In this document: positions 51,307 to 53,016 of the stretch, piece by piece | Numbering within the stretch: the first letter of the stretch is position 1 | Layout of the letters: each line of letters opens with the position of its first letter | Translations under genes and position numbers: made by a program | The notes under the pieces: generated by a model | Seen by the model: the letters and a program-made list of their open reading frames with translations, nothing else | Database searches by the model: none | Told to the model about the DNA's origin: nothing | From: Schleiferiaceae bacterium | GTDB taxonomy: Bacteria > Bacteroidota > Bacteroidia > Flavobacteriales > Schleiferiaceae | DNA length: 53,016 bases | Assembly (NCBI GenBank): GCA_028357285.1 | Contig: JAOMWM010000006.1 | Coordinates: forward strand, 1-53,016 | Direction of reading: 5' to 3'

Positions 51307-53016
51307 ATGAAAAAACAATTACTAACTCGTTCGTTGCTGCTCGTAGCGCTCTTCTTTTCAGGAAGTACGCTTCTAGCACAAACGCAGGTTTGTGGTACTG
51401 TTAACTTAGAATTGTATGATTCTTATGGTGACGGTTGGAACGGCAACGAGATTGACGTAAAATTCACTGGTGGTGATTCTACGTATACCCTATCATCGGG
51501 TAGCTTTATTTCGATACCGTTATCGGTAAATTATTTGGATACGGCGCAGTTTGCTTGGCAAGCTGGTGGTTCCTATACCAGTGAGTGTACGTACAAAATT
51601 ACTGATGCCTCTGGTACAGTTTTGTATTCTTCACCAACGGGGAATGTGATGACTGCCGGTTCGACGCAATACACGGCGTATTGTGCAACTGCACCGGTAC
51701 CTCAAGTTTGTGGAACCGTTACATTAGAATTGTACGATTCTTACGGTGACGGCTGGAACGGTAATGACATGGACGTTGTTACTTCTAGTGGAACAACTAC
51801 TTACGGTATGAGTAGTGGTAGTTTCATTTCATACACGCTAACTATTGCTTACCAGGACACCGCTCATTTCATATGGCAAGCTGGTGGTTCTTACGCTAGT
51901 GAGTGTACGTACATTGTTAAAGATGCTTACGGTACTACGCTTTATTCTTCGCCTAATGGTGGTTTGATGACAGCAGGTGCAACGCAGTACTCTGCTCAGT
52001 GTAATTCACTTGCAAGTTGTATAGCGCCTACTAACCTTTCGGTAACGACAGGTGCATACGATGCAGCAGTTTCATGGGATGCAGGCGCATCTGCTTATGC
52101 TTACCATTTGGTTGAGTATGATACAGCTGGCTTCACGCCGGGTACAGGTGATACAATGTGGGTATATTCAGATACTGCATACATCACAGGTTTAGACCCT
52201 GCAACTTCGTATGACTTTTTTGTAACTACGCTATGTTCAGCTACTGATTCTTCAGCAGCTACTGCAGCTCTTGCTCAGTTAACTCAATGTGCGGCTATCG
52301 CAACACCTTGGAGTGAGAACTTTGACAATACAACCACTGGATCAGCATTTAACCCATCTTTACCTCAATGTTGGGATTTCTACACTGATGGTGTTGGCTC
52401 ATTCTACTACCCATACTTCTATAATCGTAACTATTCGTTCTATGCCAATTCAGGGACGAACTTCTTATATGGTTACAGATCTTCAAGCACAAGTACTTCT
52501 ACGGCATATGGAGATACTACTATGATCATCACTCCTGAGATTCAAGGTCTTGATTCGGCGACGAAGCAATTGGAGTTCTATGCTAGAACTACCTCAGTAG
52601 GTCGTCCTGGTGAGGTCATCATTGGATTAACCGATGCTGCGGGAACGCCAAGTTCTTTGACTATCGTTGATACGGTTTACGCTACGGCAACTGCGTATAA
52701 CAAATACACGGTTTATTTAGACGGTGCTACAACGGGTGATGCAAGAATTGCATTTATGTTGAGAAGAGAAATTGGTGTTTACGATTACGTCTGTATTGAT
52801 GACGTATCGGTTACTGATATTCCCCCATGTCCAGAACCAATTGGTTTGTCTTTAGCTGCTACAACGCAAGCTTCAGCAACCATCTCTTGGTCTTCTAGCT
52901 CTGCTGCGTTCAACATTGAGGTAGGTCCAATGGGCTTTACTCAAGGTACAGGTACTTCTTATTCTAGCACGACAACTTCGTATACAGCTACTGGTTTAAC
53001 TCAGAATACGTATTAT
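51307..53016 (+). CDS. Large secreted surface protein, 3' end beyond the window
   Basis: 570 codons are visible and the frame is open to the last base. A signal peptide (LTRSLLLVALFFSGSTLLAQ) is followed by two tandem copies of a domain of about 115 residues beginning VCGTVxLELYDSYGDGWNGN (about 28-140 and 148-245), a motif common in Bacteroidetes surface proteins and possibly calcium-binding because of the Asp/Gly/Asn cluster. Then come a fibronectin type III-like domain (CIAPTNLSVTTGAYDAAVSW), a MAM/jelly-roll-like domain (WSENFDNTTTGSAF... YDYVCIDDVSV) and the start of a second Fn3-like domain (CPEPIGLSLAATTQASATISW). Such proteins normally end with a T9SS sorting domain, which here would lie outside the window. 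It probably acts as an adhesin or secreted structural protein. Confidence 0.85.
   Translation, partial: MKKQLLTRSLLLVALFFSGSTLLAQTQVCGTVNLELYDSYGDGWNGNEIDVKFTGGDSTYTLSSGSFISIPLSVNYLDTAQFAWQAGGSYTSECTYKITDASGTVLYSSPTGNVMTAGSTQYTAYCATAPVPQVCGTVTLELYDSYGDGWNGNDMDVVTSSGTTTYGMSSGSFISYTLTIAYQDTAHFIWQAGGSYASECTYIVKDAYGTTLYSSPNGGLMTAGATQYSAQCNSLASCIAPTNLSVTTGAYDAAVSWDAGASAYAYHLVEYDTAGFTPGTGDTMWVYSDTAYITGLDPATSYDFFVTTLCSATDSSAATAALAQLTQCAAIATPWSENFDNTTTGSAFNPSLPQCWDFYTDGVGSFYYPYFYNRNYSFYANSGTNFLYGYRSSSTSTSTAYGDTTMIITPEIQGLDSATKQLEFYARTTSVGRPGEVIIGLTDAAGTPSSLTIVDTVYATATAYNKYTVYLDGATTGDARIAFMLRREIGVYDYVCIDDVSVTDIPPCPEPIGLSLAATTQASATISWSSSSAAFNIEVGPMGFTQGTGTSYSSTTTSYTATGLTQNTYY

Overview
The window looks like chromosomal DNA of a marine-type Flavobacteriales bacterium (Cryomorphaceae/Schleiferiaceae-like; the genus cannot be fixed without a search). 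The evidence is several proteins with type IX secretion (T9SS) C-terminal sorting domains (types A and B), TonB-dependent receptors with an N-terminal carboxypeptidase-regulatory-like domain, a GWxTD protein, many small SPII lipoproteins, Bacteroidetes-type promoters (TAnnTTTG at -7) and few Shine-Dalgarno sequences.

Region 1 (1-12842) is accessory DNA. It starts with an RHS protein that is 5'-interrupted at the window edge. The RHS protein carries a variable C-terminal tip with a His/Cys pair reminiscent of clan CD cysteine peptidases, and a small lipoprotein (candidate immunity protein) follows one base later. Next comes an array of modules separated by four composite repeats (units A-D). 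Each unit starts with a copy of the 3' end of tRNA-Ser, in the same orientation as the intact tRNA-Ser(TGA) at 12756-12840, and ends with a palindrome. The copies decay with distance from the intact tRNA, as expected if integrative elements accreted one after another at the tRNA 3' end. The modules hold a truncated T9SS protein with its partner gene, an RHS core fragment with a lipoprotein, decaying copies of an unnamed 275-residue family, and a DDE transposase gene. No tyrosine or serine integrase is visible.

Region 2 (12900-24470) is ordinary Bacteroidetes chromosome: a GWxTD protein, a family 2 glycosyltransferase, a 2-oxoglutarate/Fe(II) oxygenase, a TonB receptor, a probable permuted NlpC/P60-like protein, and two tandem paralogous surface proteins with an IgGFc-binding-like N-terminus and a CHU_C (T9SS type B) C-terminus.

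Region 3 (24540-31800) is metal biology. After tRNA-Ser(GGA) comes a lipoprotein / histidine-rich TonB receptor / Zur-type Fur regulator operon with a perfect 7-1-7 palindrome (candidate Zur box) in its promoter. Then come an AMP nucleosidase and an overlapping operon of a MbnP-like protein (with a T9SS domain) and two di-haem MbnH/MauG-type peroxidase lipoproteins.

Region 4 (31800-50100) is mainly housekeeping and envelope genes: cytidine deaminase, dipeptidyl peptidase III, a T9SS protein, VF530-type protein and RlmF, a lipoprotein-DUF2147-outer-membrane-barrel operon, SOUL haem-binding protein, nitroreductase, arylsulfotransferase-like protein, TonB receptor, rhodanese, YkuK-like RNase H fold protein, DUF4268 protein, NlpC/P60 peptidase, thiolase and a PgpH-type HD phosphodiesterase.

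Region 5 (50230-53016) has a tRNA cluster (Ser-GCT, Pro-TGG, Arg-TCT), a 61-bp exact duplication of the tRNA-Arg 3' end plus terminator with a decayed tRNA between, and the start of a large secreted surface protein that runs off the window.
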